Shown here piece by piece: positions 36,150 through 44,359 of a stretch of DNA of 64,000 bases (position 1 is the stretch's first letter; every line of letters begins with the position of its first letter). The DNA comes from Paramicrobacterium humi (GTDB lineage Bacteria > Actinomycetota > Actinomycetes > Actinomycetales > Microbacteriaceae): NCBI RefSeq assembly GCF_900105715.1, contig NZ_FNRY01000001.1, positions 248,001-312,000 on the forward strand. Direction: 5' to 3'. The translations under genes were made by a program, and so were the position numbers. A model generated the notes under the pieces. It was given only the letters and a program-made list of their open reading frames with translations. It was not told the DNA's origin and did not search any database.

Positions 36150-36908
36150 TTAGACGAGTCCCGGTAGCAGGCCTGCCGTTCCGGCCCAGCCGCCGATCGC
36201 ACCGCCGATGAGCGGGCCGACCACGGGCACCCACGAGTAGCCCCAGTCGCTCGGTCCCTTGCCCTTGATCGGCAGGATCGCGTGCGCGATGCGCGGCGCC
36301 AGGTCACGGGCGGGGTTGATCGCGTACCCGGTCGGTCCACCGAGCGAGATGCCGATGACGAGAACGAGAAGCGCGACGGGAAGCGCGCCGAGGGCGGCGA
36401 GACCCTTCGCGTCGCCGTGCTGGCCGAAGGCGATGACGACGAAGACGAGAACGAACGTGCCGACGATCTCGGTGAGGAGGTTCCAGCCGTAGCTGCGGAT
36501 CTCCGGCCCGGTCGAGAACACGGCGAGCTTCGCCGATGGGTCATCTGACTCGTCGAAGTGCTTCTTGTACGTCAGGTAGACGAGGATGGCGCCGATGAAT
36601 GCGCCGAGCAGCTCCGACCCGAAGTAGAGGAACGTCGTGCCGACGGTGACGGGTACACCGTCGACGAAGTTCTCGGCGCCGCTCGTGACGATGCCGAGCG
36701 TGACCGCGGGGTTGAGGTGGGCGCCTGAGACGGCTGCGGCGACGACGCCGACGTACACCGCGAGGCCCCAGCCGAAGTTGATCAGCAGCCAGCCGCCGTT
36801 GAAGCCCTTCGTCTTGGCGAGCACGACGTTGGCGACGACGCCGCCACCGAGCAGGATCAGCAGGGCCGTTCCCACGACTTCGGAGATGAATATAGAACCA
36901 AGTGCCAT
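36150..36908 (-). CDS. glpF: Glycerol uptake facilitator (aquaglyceroporin)
   Basis: MIP-family channel for glycerol diffusion, 252 residues with six hydrophobic helices. The two half-helix motifs are HLNPAVTLG and NPARDLAPR; the aspartate after the second NPA favours glycerol over water. It is first in glpFK. Its promoter overlaps a palindrome, and its leader contains a hairpin with 7-bp arms at 36944-36963. Confidence 0.95.
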   Translation of the reverse strand: MALGSIFISEVVGTALLILLGGGVVANVVLAKTKGFNGGWLLINFGWGLAVYVGVVAAAVSGAHLNPAVTLGIVTSGAENFVDGVPVTVGTTFLYFGSELLGAFIGAILVYLTYKKHFDESDDPSAKLAVFSTGPEIRSYGWNLLTEIVGTFVLVFVVIAFGQHGDAKGLAALGALPVALLVLVIGISLGGPTGYAINPARDLAPRIAHAILPIKGKGPSDWGYSWVPVVGPLIGGAIGGWAGTAGLLPGLV

Positions 36909-36991
36909 GTGTCTTCTTTGACCTTCCAGATGAGTGGAATGTCGGCAGGCTGCTGCGCCTGCCGCACGTGTTGCGGATGAATTTTTGTTCC

Positions 36992-37029
36992 TTAGATTCG
37001 AACCTAACCGTGAGCAAGGCTCGGAACAA
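36992..37029 (-). promoter_or_regulatory. glpFK promoter with overlapping palindromic operator
   Basis: On the minus strand TTGTTC (plus 37024-37029) and TAGGTT (plus 37001-37006) are 17 bp apart. The 16-bp near-perfect palindrome TTAGATTCGAACCTAA (36992-37007) covers the -10 box and start point, a position typical of repressor operators. The regulator may be the SorC-type protein at 38903-39880. Confidence 0.6.
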
Positions 37030-37033
37030 GAGG

Positions 37034-37049
37034 GCCGGGTGAGCCCGGC
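37034..37049 (-). terminator. Short hairpin directly after glpD
   Basis: GCCGGG (37034-37039) pairs with CCCGGC (37044-37049) around a four-base loop, one base past the glpD stop. It has no clear U-tract. It lies just upstream of the glpFK promoter and would insulate it. Confidence 0.5.
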
Positions 37050-37050
37050 A

Positions 37051-38781
37051 TTATGCGTGCGTCTGGCTCTCCTCTCGAATCGTCACGGCGACGCCGTGCG
37101 TGTCGCGCAGCGTGCGAGCGGCGGAGTTGCGCTCGGCGGCCATCGCGCTCTCGTCCCAGCCGAACTCGCCGGCGAGGATGCGTGCCGTCTCGTCGAGGAC
37201 GGCGTCGGTGACGCTGCCTGTGAAGGAGAGGCTCGTTCGACGCTTCAGAACGTCGATGAGGTGCACGGCCTGCTCGGTGCGCGCGAGGTAGCGAAGCTCC
37301 TGCGCCGAGTAGTCGGGCGCCGTCTGCAGGGCGTCATCGCCTGCCGCCTCGAGCTCGTCGATGACGGATGCCGCTCGCGTGCCGTAGCGCTCGAGCAGCG
37401 TGTCGACGCGTTCACGTGAGAGGGCGTCGCTGTGCGCCGCGAGCCACGCCGTGCGGGCGGCGGGCGTCGCCGGGTAGTCGCGTCCGCCGCCGATGGGCAT
37501 GCCGAGCGTCGAGACGCTGCGGCTGCGGCCGAGAACGGCGAGCACTTCGTCGCCCAGCTGCTCCCCGAGCGCCCGGAAGGTCGTGAGCTTGCCGCCCACG
37601 AGGCTCAGCAGCGGGGTGCCGTCGAGCTCGCCCGTGACGATGCGGTAGTCGCGCGACACGAACCCGGGCTGCGTGTCGCCGTGTCCCGGCAGGGGGCGGA
37701 TGCCGGAGAAGCGGTAGACGATCTGCGAGCGGTCGACAGCGACATCGGGGAAGACGTGCCCCACGAGGTCGAAGAAGTAGTCGACCTCCTCTTCCGTGCA
37801 GACGGCGGGCTCTGCGGGGTCGGCGTCGATGTCGGTCGTGCCGACCATGACGCGGCCCTTGAGCGGGTAGATGAGCACGATCCGGCCGTCTTCGTGCTCG
37901 AAGAAGATCTCGTTGCCGCCGGTCGCCTGGAGCAGCTCCGGGTTGTCGAGCACGATGTGGGAGCCCTTTGTGCCGCCCATGAATGTCGTGTCCTGTCCCA
38001 GTGCCCGGTTGGTGAGGTCGGTCCACGGCCCGCTCGCGTTGACGACGAGATCGGCGGTCATCGTGAAGCGCTCGCCCGTGACCGTGTCAGCGAGGGTCAC
38101 TCCCCCGCCGTCGAAGCCAACGGCCTCGACGTAGTTGGCCGCGCGAGCGTGGGGTCCGGCAGCCAGGCCATCGTGCAGCACGTCGAGGGCGAGTCGCTCG
38201 GGGTCGTGCACGGACGCGTCGTAGTACGTCGCCGTGTACTTCAGGTCGGGGTTCAGCTGCGGGTGCGCCTTCAGCGACTTCGCCCGCCCGCGGAAGGTGT
38301 GCCGCGGAACGGAGCCGCCGTCGCGCGAGAACGAGTCGTACAGGCACAGGCCGACCTTGATGAGCAGCGCGCCGCGCTCCTGCGGCTTGCCCTGCTTGTG
38401 AGTAAGGAAGCGCAGCGGCGCCGAGAGGATTCCCGAGAACGTCGAGAAGATCGGCACTGTCGTCTCGAGCGGCTTCACGTAGTGCGGAGCGATCTTCACG
38501 AGACCGTTGCGCTCCTGCACCGACTCGCGCACGAGCCGGAACTCGCCGTTCTCGAGGTAGCGGATGCCGCCGTGGATCATGTGCGACGAGGCCGACGATG
38601 CTCCCGAGGCCCAGTCGCCGCGTTCGACGACGGTCACGTCGACGCCCTGCAGGGCGAGATCGCGGAATGTCGAGAGCCCGTTGATGCCGCCGCCGATGAT
38701 GAGAACCTGCGCGTGCGGCCGCTCTCGCAGCGTTCGTACCGTGTCGCGTGCCGTCGTGGGGCCAGACTTGTCACTCACCAT
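37051..38781 (-). CDS. glpD: Glycerol-3-phosphate dehydrogenase (quinone-dependent)
   Basis: FAD-dependent membrane-associated dehydrogenase feeding electrons from glycerol-3-phosphate to the quinone pool, 576 residues. The FAD motif is LIIGGGINGLSTFRDLALQG near residue 27. SSHMIHGGIRYLENGEF and FSGIRPLPGHGDTQ are family signatures. A C-terminal helical domain is present from about 400. ATG 38781 follows GAGGAG, and longer readings are unsupported. It is divergent from the SorC-type regulator. Confidence 0.95.
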   Translation of the reverse strand: MVSDKSGPTTARDTVRTLRERPHAQVLIIGGGINGLSTFRDLALQGVDVTVVERGDWASGASSASSHMIHGGIRYLENGEFRLVRESVQERNGLVKIAPHYVKPLETTVPIFSTFSGILSAPLRFLTHKQGKPQERGALLIKVGLCLYDSFSRDGGSVPRHTFRGRAKSLKAHPQLNPDLKYTATYYDASVHDPERLALDVLHDGLAAGPHARAANYVEAVGFDGGGVTLADTVTGERFTMTADLVVNASGPWTDLTNRALGQDTTFMGGTKGSHIVLDNPELLQATGGNEIFFEHEDGRIVLIYPLKGRVMVGTTDIDADPAEPAVCTEEEVDYFFDLVGHVFPDVAVDRSQIVYRFSGIRPLPGHGDTQPGFVSRDYRIVTGELDGTPLLSLVGGKLTTFRALGEQLGDEVLAVLGRSRSVSTLGMPIGGGRDYPATPAARTAWLAAHSDALSRERVDTLLERYGTRAASVIDELEAAGDDALQTAPDYSAQELRYLARTEQAVHLIDVLKRRTSLSFTGSVTDAVLDETARILAGEFGWDESAMAAERNSAARTLRDTHGVAVTIREESQTHA

Positions 38782-38856
38782 GGGAACCACTCCTCGTTGC
38801 ATTCGGACAGGCGAGCCTGCGGCGCTCGCTGCCATCACCCTCATCTTGGCCATCGC

Positions 38857-38891
38857 TACACTGGCGTTCAAACGCAGTGCACAAACGTGCA
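38857..38891 (+). promoter_or_regulatory. Regulator promoter with two inverted repeats at the transcript start
   Basis: TACACT (38857-38862) is followed by GCGTT-CA-AACGC (38864-38875) and TGCAC-N4-GTGCA (38878-38891). Both repeats lie from about +1 to +22 of the expected transcript, so a bound regulator would block its own gene. They lie 75-120 bp from the glpD start and may also control glpD. Confidence 0.5.
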
Positions 38892-38902
38892 AGGAGGACG
38901 CC

Positions 38903-39880
38903 ATGGCCCGAACCCCCTCGAATCCGCTCACGGGGAAGACGCGCGACGCACTCACGGCCGCCCAGCTGTACTACCTCCAGGACCTCACGATGGATGCCAT
39001 CGCGGCGGAGCTGCACACCTCGAGATCCTCGGTTTCTCGCCTCTTGAGCCATGCCCGCGACACCGGACTGGTGAGCATCCGGGTGTCCTCCCCGCTCGAC
39101 GCGCCGCACCAGATTGAGACCGACATCAACCGCCGGTTCGGTGTCGTCGCCCACGTGGTTCCCGTGCCCGATCAGTCGAGCGACGTCGATCGCCTCGAGC
39201 GCGTCGCGCTCACTGCTGCACGAATTCTCGGCACCTTCGTCGACTCCAACATGTCGATCGGCGTCGCGTGGGGCGCGACCATGACGGCGGTTTCACGCCA
39301 TCTCGTGACCAAGCACACGCACAATTCGCGCATCGTGCAGCTGAATGGCGCGGCGAACCCGCGCACGACGGGCCTCGTGTACGCGAGCGAGCTGCTGCAG
39401 CGCTTCGGCACCGCATACGGCGCTGCCGTTCAGCAGTTCGCGGTGCCCGCGCTGTTCGACTCGGCCGAGACGAAGCGGGCGATGTGGCGCGAACGCAGCG
39501 TCAAACGGGTTCTCGACATGCAGCGCGAGATGGACATGACCGTGTTCGGCCTCGGCTCCCCGTTTGCCGTCGTGCCGAGCCACGTGTACGTGGGCGGATA
39601 CCTCGACGAGGACGATCTGCAGGCGATGCAGGCGGCCGGGGTCGTCGGAGACGTAGCGACGGTGTTCTACCGAGAGGACGGCTCCGACGACGGCATCGAG
39701 ATCAACACGCGCTCCTCCGGCCCGGACCTCGAGGTGCAGCGCCGCGTCGCGCGGCGCGTCTGCATCGTCGCGGGCGAGAGCAAGCTGCAGAGTCTGCGTG
39801 GGGCGCTCGCGGCCGGACTCGTCACCGACCTGATCGTCGACGCGACGACGGCTCGGATGCTGCTCGACGCGAGCTCCTGA
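38903..39880 (+). CDS. SorC/DeoR-type sugar-binding transcriptional regulator
   Basis: DNA-binding regulator, 325 residues. An N-terminal HTH (about 15-60: LYYLQDLTMDAIAAELHTS, then SVSRLLSHARDTG) is joined to a SorC-type sugar-phosphate-binding domain (about 65-320: GVAWGATMTAVSRHL, QLNGAANP, GLGSPFAV, VIVA-like and GLVTDLIVDATTA at the end). AAGGAGGA precedes ATG 38903. Divergence from glpD suggests it senses a glycerol metabolite such as glycerol-3-phosphate or dihydroxyacetone phosphate (inference). Confidence 0.85.
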   Translation: MARTPSNPLTGKTRDALTAAQLYYLQDLTMDAIAAELHTSRSSVSRLLSHARDTGLVSIRVSSPLDAPHQIETDINRRFGVVAHVVPVPDQSSDVDRLERVALTAARILGTFVDSNMSIGVAWGATMTAVSRHLVTKHTHNSRIVQLNGAANPRTTGLVYASELLQRFGTAYGAAVQQFAVPALFDSAETKRAMWRERSVKRVLDMQREMDMTVFGLGSPFAVVPSHVYVGGYLDEDDLQAMQAAGVVGDVATVFYREDGSDDGIEINTRSSGPDLEVQRRVARRVCIVAGESKLQSLRGALAAGLVTDLIVDATTARMLLDASS

Positions 39881-39951
39881 CTGCGCGCGACCGTCACTCG
39901 CCGTCACACAGCCGCCGCCGAGCGCGCGTGGACTAGCATGGGTGACAGCAA

Positions 39952-40089
39952 CGTGCTCCGGGGTCGGTGAGAGTCCGAACCGGCGGTGACAGTCCGCGAA
40001 CCTCCTCACGGAGGCTGATCCGGTGAAATTCCGGAACCGACGGTTATGGGTCGTCTACGACGGCTCGAGTCCGGAAGGGAGGAAGCACG
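39952..40089 (+). ncRNA. FMN riboswitch (RFN element)
   Basis: Conserved RFN segments appear in order: GGTCGGTGAGAGTCCGAACC, GGCGGTGACAGTCCGCGA, CCGGTGAAATTCCGGAACCG, GGTTATGG and AGTCCGGAAGGGAGGAAGCA. The closing stem is CGTGCT (39952-39957) with AGCACG (40084-40089). TAGCAT at 39934-39939 is the likely -10 box. It binds flavin mononucleotide and lowers expression of the rib operon. Confidence 0.96.
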
Positions 40090-40090
40090 A

Positions 40091-40152
40091 GGCGTCGCCC
40101 GTCCGCGGTGACGCCGTCGCCGTGCGACCACACCCGGAGCCCTGAATGAGGG
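40091..40152 (+). promoter_or_regulatory. Riboswitch expression platform with Shine-Dalgarno sequestering hairpin
   Basis: After the aptamer GGCGTC (40091-40096) can pair with GACGCC (40110-40115). CCCT (40140-40143) can pair with AGGG (40149-40152), which is the Shine-Dalgarno core of ribD. There is no U-tract, so regulation is more likely at translation initiation than by termination. Confidence 0.5.
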
Positions 40153-40159
40153 AGAGCCG

Positions 40160-41182
40160 GTGGCAACGGAACGCGAGCAGCAGCTCATGCGTCGCGCCCT
40201 CGAGCTCGCGGCGAACGGCCCGACGCGCGGCGTCAACCCGCAGGTCGGCTGCGTCATCGTCTCGCCCGACGGCACCGTGCTCGGCGAGGGCTGGCATCGC
40301 GGCGCCGGATCCGCGCACGCTGAGGTCGACGCGCTCTCGCATGTCGGGTCGGATGCCGCTTGCGGCGCGACCGCGATCGTCACTCTCGAGCCGTGCAATC
40401 ACACCGGGCGAACGGGACCGTGCGTCGACGCCCTCCTCGACGCGGGCATCGCGCGCGTCGTCTACGCCGTTGACGACCCCGGCACGGTGTCGAGCGGGGG
40501 CGGAGCACGCCTCGCCGCAAACGGTGTGTCGGTGGAGAGCGGCGTGCTGCGCGAGCAGGCCGAGGCGTTCCTCGGCGACTGGCTCACCACGGCCCGCTCG
40601 GGCCGGCCCCTCGTGATGCTCAAGTGGGCGTCCTCGCTTGACGGGCGAACGGCGGCCGCCGACGGCTCGAGCAAGTGGATCACGGGCGACCAGGCCCGCG
40701 CGGACGTGCACCGGCTCCGCACGCGCAGCGACGCGATCGCCGTGGGAACCGGAACGGTGCTCGCCGACAATCCCTCACTCACCGCTCGCACGGCCACCGG
40801 CGAACTCTACGAGGACCAGCCCGTTCCCGTCGTCTTCGGCATCCGCGACCTGCCCGTCGACGCGCTGCTGCGGCAGCATCCGCACCCGCACGTGCGGCTC
40901 GACGGCCGCGACCTCGAATCCGACCTGCGGACGCTGCGCGAGCGCGGCATCCGCTCGCTCTTCGTCGAAGGCGGGCCCACACTCGCCTCGGCGTTCGTGC
41001 GCGCGGGGCTCGTCGACGAGTTCGTCGTGTACCTCGCTCCCGCCGTGCTCGGCGGGGACCACCTCGCGCTCACCGATCTGGGGGTCGGGAATATCGCCGA
41101 GGCCCACCGCCTTTCGCTCATCGACGTCGCACGCGTGGGCGACGACGTCCGACTCACCCTGCGCCCGAAGGGAAGGAACTGA
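40160..41182 (+). CDS. ribD: Bifunctional riboflavin deaminase/reductase
   Basis: Performs the second and third steps after GTP ring opening: deamination of the pyrimidine and reduction of its ribose, 340 residues. The N-terminal CMP/dCMP-deaminase-like domain has the zinc motif HAE at 53-55 and PCNHTGRTGPC at 78-88. The C-terminal reductase domain starts near residue 150 with LKWASSLDGRTAAADG and includes SLFVEGGPTLASAF. GTG 40160 follows GAGGGAGAG. It is abutted by ribE with no gap (TGA then ATG). Confidence 0.95.
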   Translation: MATEREQQLMRRALELAANGPTRGVNPQVGCVIVSPDGTVLGEGWHRGAGSAHAEVDALSHVGSDAACGATAIVTLEPCNHTGRTGPCVDALLDAGIARVVYAVDDPGTVSSGGGARLAANGVSVESGVLREQAEAFLGDWLTTARSGRPLVMLKWASSLDGRTAAADGSSKWITGDQARADVHRLRTRSDAIAVGTGTVLADNPSLTARTATGELYEDQPVPVVFGIRDLPVDALLRQHPHPHVRLDGRDLESDLRTLRERGIRSLFVEGGPTLASAFVRAGLVDEFVVYLAPAVLGGDHLALTDLGVGNIAEAHRLSLIDVARVGDDVRLTLRPKGRN

Positions 41183-41824
41183 ATGTTCACGGGAATCATC
41201 GAAGAGATCGGCACCGTCGCGTCCATCGAACGCCGCGGCAGCTCGCTGAGGCTCACCGTGCGCGGGCCGCTCGCGGTGTCCGACGCGGGACACGGCGACT
41301 CGATCGCCGTGTCGGGAGTGTGCCTCACCGTCGTCGAGCACGACGCCGAGAGCTTCACCGCCGACGTCATGGGCCAGACCCTCGCCGTCTCGACGTTCGA
41401 GCACATCGACGTGGGCGACGCCGTCAACCTCGAGCGCGCCGCCTCGGTCGGCGAGCGGCTCGGCGGACACATCGTGCAGGGCCACGTCGACGGCACGGCG
41501 CGCGTGGCGAGCGTGCGCGACGAGGAGAACTGGCGCGTGCTGCGCTTCCACGTTCCCGCTGAGCACGCACGGCTCATCGTGGACAAGGGCTCCGTCGCCG
41601 TCGACGGCACCTCGCTCACCGTGAGCGCCGTCGCCCCCGCCGAGCTCAGCGAGCAGTGGTTCGAGGTCTCCCTCATCCCCGAGACGCTCACGGCGACGAC
41701 GCTCGGAGCCCTCACCGTCGGTGACACCGTCAACGTCGAGACCGACATCATCGCCCGCCACGTCGAGCGGATGCTCGCGCGCGATGCGGCCGACTGGGCG
41801 GAAGCCGGGAGGAGCGACTCATGA
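41183..41824 (+). CDS. ribE: Riboflavin synthase alpha chain
   Basis: Dismutates two lumazine molecules to riboflavin, 213 residues, the usual length. It is built of two lumazine-binding repeats, starting MFTGIIEEIGTV and GHIVQGHVDGTA at about residue 95. VSGVCLTVV and VDGTSLTVS are the matching repeat motifs. It overlaps ribBA by four bases (ATGA). Confidence 0.96.
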   Translation: MFTGIIEEIGTVASIERRGSSLRLTVRGPLAVSDAGHGDSIAVSGVCLTVVEHDAESFTADVMGQTLAVSTFEHIDVGDAVNLERAASVGERLGGHIVQGHVDGTARVASVRDEENWRVLRFHVPAEHARLIVDKGSVAVDGTSLTVSAVAPAELSEQWFEVSLIPETLTATTLGALTVGDTVNVETDIIARHVERMLARDAADWAEAGRSDS

Positions 41825-43092
41825 GCCTTGCCACGATCCCAGAGGCGCTCGAGGCGCTGCGCGCCGGCAAGCCCGTTCTCGTGGCCGACGACGAATCGCG
41901 CGAGAACGAGGGCGACGTCATCCTCGCGGCCGAGCTTGCGACGCAGGAGTGGCTCGCGTGGACGATCCGGCACACGAGCGGCTACATCTGCGCACCCATG
42001 ACGAACGAGATCGCCGACCGCCTGCAGCTGCCGCTCATGGTGACCGAGAGCGAGGACCCGCGGGGCACCGCCTACACGATCTCCGTCGACGCGTCCGACC
42101 GCGTGTCCACGGGAATCAGTGCCGCCGACCGCGCCCACACGCTGCGCACGCTCGGCGACCCCGCGTCGACGCCCGCGAGCATCATCCGCCCCGGCCATGT
42201 GCTTCCGCTTCGCGCCGTCGACGGCGGCGTGCGTGAGCGCAACGGGCACACCGAGGCCGCCGTCGACCTCATGAAGCTCGCGGGGCTCAGCCCCGTCGGC
42301 GCGATCTGCGAGGTCACGCGCGACGACGGCGAGATGATGCGCCTGCCCGAGCTGATCGAGCTCGGAGCGGCATCCGATGTTCCCGTCATCACGATCGCGG
42401 AGCTCATCCGCTACATCGAGGCGAACCCGGACGCCTCCTCGGTGTGCGAGGCCTCCGGCGGAGCGAGCGTGCCCGAGTCGCGAGAGGTGATCTTCGAGGT
42501 CGAGACGACGGTGCCGACGACGCACGGCACGTTCCGCATCCGCGCATACCGCGACCGCGCGACGGGCGCCGACCACGTCGCCGTCATCGCCGGGGAGCCT
42601 CACGCGGGTGCGCTCGTGCGCGTGCACTCGGAGTGCCTGACCGGCGAGGCGTTCGGCTCGCTCAAGTGCGAGTGCGGGCCCCAGCTCGACGCGGCGCTCG
42701 ACACGATCCAGCGGCACGGCGGCGTCGTGATCTACCTGCGCGGCCACGAGGGGCGCGGCATCGGCCTCATCAACAAACTGCGCGCCTACAAGCTGCAGGA
42801 GGAGGGCCTCGACACGCTCGACGCGAACCTCGCCCTCGGGCTGCCCGCCGACGCACGCGACTACACGGCTGCCTCGGCGATCCTCGCCGACCTCGGACTG
42901 AGCGAGGTGCGGCTGCTCACGAACAACCCCGAGAAGGTGCACCAGCTCGAGGCGCACGGCATCACGGTGACCGAACGCGTGCCCCTCGTCGTGGGCATCG
43001 GGCCGTTCAACGCCGAGTACCTCGCGACGAAGCGCGACCGCATGGGCCACCAGCTCGAGCAGCCCATCACCCCGGGCGCGACCCCGAACTGA
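41821..43092 (+). CDS. ribBA: Bifunctional DHBP synthase/GTP cyclohydrolase II
   Basis: Supplies both precursors of riboflavin, 423 residues. RibB (about 1-205) has [16 protein letters not shown] and [12 protein letters not shown]. RibA (about 215-415) has the zinc-binding [18 protein letters not shown] and [17 protein letters not shown]. Key residues of both halves are present, so both should be active. It overlaps ribE by four bases. Confidence 0.96.
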   Translation: MSLATIPEALEALRAGKPVLVADDESRENEGDVILAAELATQEWLAWTIRHTSGYICAPMTNEIADRLQLPLMVTESEDPRGTAYTISVDASDRVSTGISAADRAHTLRTLGDPASTPASIIRPGHVLPLRAVDGGVRERNGHTEAAVDLMKLAGLSPVGAICEVTRDDGEMMRLPELIELGAASDVPVITIAELIRYIEANPDASSVCEASGGASVPESREVIFEVETTVPTTHGTFRIRAYRDRATGADHVAVIAGEPHAGALVRVHSECLTGEAFGSLKCECGPQLDAALDTIQRHGGVVIYLRGHEGRGIGLINKLRAYKLQEEGLDTLDANLALGLPADARDYTAASAILADLGLSEVRLLTNNPEKVHQLEAHGITVTERVPLVVGIGPFNAEYLATKRDRMGHQLEQPITPGATPN

Positions 43093-43121
43093 CAACCGAG
43101 AAAGCCGAGAAAGAGGAACAC

Positions 43122-43592
43122 ATGAGCGCAGAAGGCTCCCCCACACTCGACGTCGACGGCACGGGCCTCACGATCGCCGTGATCGGCGCGAGCTGGCACG
43201 ACGTCATCATGAACGGACTCATCGACGGCGCCGTGCGCACGCTCGAAGCGTCCGGCGCGACGTTCACGGTGCATCGGGTGCCGGGGAGCTTCGAGCTTCC
43301 CGTCGCCTCCCGTGCCGCGCTTGAGGGCGGAGCGGATGCCGTCGTGGCGCTCGGCGTCATCATCCGTGGCGGAACGCCGCATTTCGAGTACGTGTCGGAT
43401 GCCGCGACGAGCGGCCTCACGCAGGTCTCCGTGCAGACGGGCAAGCCCATCGGCTTCGGCGTGCTCACTCTCGACGACGAGCAGCAGGGCCTCGACCGGG
43501 CGGGGCTCCCCGGCTCGAAGGAGGACAAGGGCCGCGAGGCCGCGGAGGCTGCGATCGCGACCGCCCACGTGCTCGCGACCCTGCGGGGCTGA
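43122..43592 (+). CDS. ribH: 6,7-dimethyl-8-ribityllumazine synthase
   Basis: Condenses the pyrimidine and dihydroxybutanone phosphate to lumazine, 156 residues. [44 protein letters not shown] and [14 protein letters not shown] are family motifs. ATG 43122 follows AAAGAGGA, 29 bp after ribBA. It is the last gene of the operon and is followed by a long palindrome. Confidence 0.96.
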   Translation: MSAEGSPTLDVDGTGLTIAVIGASWHDVIMNGLIDGAVRTLEASGATFTVHRVPGSFELPVASRAALEGGADAVVALGVIIRGGTPHFEYVSDAATSGLTQVSVQTGKPIGFGVLTLDDEQQGLDRAGLPGSKEDKGREAAEAAIATAHVLATLRG

Positions 43593-43618
43593 CGTCTCCC
43601 CCGCTCCGGGCGCGGAGC

Positions 43619-43678
43619 CAGAAACGCTTTGGGGCTATCGAATATCGCGCGACATTCGATAGCCCCAAATCTTTTCTG
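43619..43678. terminator. Bidirectional palindrome after the rib operon
   Basis: Arms of 25 bp (43619-43643 and 43654-43678) match at 23 positions around a ten-base loop. The core is GGGGCTATCGAAT. It begins CAGAAA and ends TTTCTG, like the ends of the palindromes at 4461 and 9600, although the core differs. It lies between convergent genes. Confidence 0.8.
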
Positions 43679-43689
43679 CGGCCGCGCGG

Positions 43690-44124
43690 CTACGGCTTCC
43701 AGACCATGAGCACGACGACGGCGATGAGCAGGATCGTGGTGAGTCCGCTGCCCGCGGCGATCGCGGGGTAGCCCGATCCCGACCCCTCTGCCGCGCCGTC
43801 GGCGAGCGCGCGCGCAGCCTTGTTCATCGTCGGCACGACGAGAACGAGGTTGAGGATGATCGCGACGAGCCACAGAATGATCGACCACAGGATCCACGGC
43901 GTCGAGATCGAGATGTCGTATTCCGACATGCCCATGATGCCGAAGCCGAAGACCACGACGAGAACCGACAGCCAGCTGAAGATCATCGTGGACTTTGCGA
44001 GCACGGCGACCTGCGCACCGTTTCCGGCGCGCACGGCCCGCATCGCCGTCATCGGGAGGATCGCCATGGGGCCGACGATGAACACGGCCGCCACGACGTG
44101 CAGCACATTGAACAGAGTTTCCAT
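43690..44124 (-). CDS. Small integral membrane protein (DUF2269-like)
   Basis: Predicted inner-membrane protein of 144 residues with four hydrophobic segments (LHVVAAVFIVGPMAILPMT, TMIFSWLSVLVVVFGFGI, WILWSIILWLVAIILNL, GLTTILLIAVVVLMVW). The order and spacing fit the DUF2269 family, whose function is unknown. TAGGCT lies seven bases before ATG 44124, and GAGGA in the same gap could also act as a ribosome site. Confidence 0.75.
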   Translation of the reverse strand: METLFNVLHVVAAVFIVGPMAILPMTAMRAVRAGNGAQVAVLAKSTMIFSWLSVLVVVFGFGIMGMSEYDISISTPWILWSIILWLVAIILNLVLVVPTMNKAARALADGAAEGSGSGYPAIAAGSGLTTILLIAVVVLMVWKP

Positions 44125-44224
44125 GTTCCTCAGCCTAGCCAGCGCCTCGTGCGGCGGCATCCAACCTTCGATGGGTTCCATGATTCCGGCAGAGGGAAGC
44201 TCTTGCTCCTGATTGCGGCGGATT

Positions 44225-44253
44225 TTGTCTCGAAAATGGGCGAGGCGTAGTGT
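44225..44253 (+). promoter_or_regulatory. Promoter of the MHS transporter gene
   Basis: TTGTCT (44225-44230) and TAGTGT (44248-44253) are 17 bp apart. The transcript would start about 100 bases before ATG 44360, leaving a leader with no recognised riboswitch. Confidence 0.5.
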
Positions 44254-44359
44254 TGCTAGGTCCCGCCACAAGCGGACGATCCGTTCTTGTCGCTCCCGTC
44301 GAGCCGCTCACCCTGCGCTCCGGCTGCCGACCGCAGCTCAACATCGCAATCGAAGGCTC

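Noticed and set aside
36992-37007. tRNA T-loop-like sequence GGTTCGAATC upstream of glpF
   Set aside because: No acceptor, D or anticodon arm can be built around it. It fits better as a palindromic operator over the glpFK -10 box.
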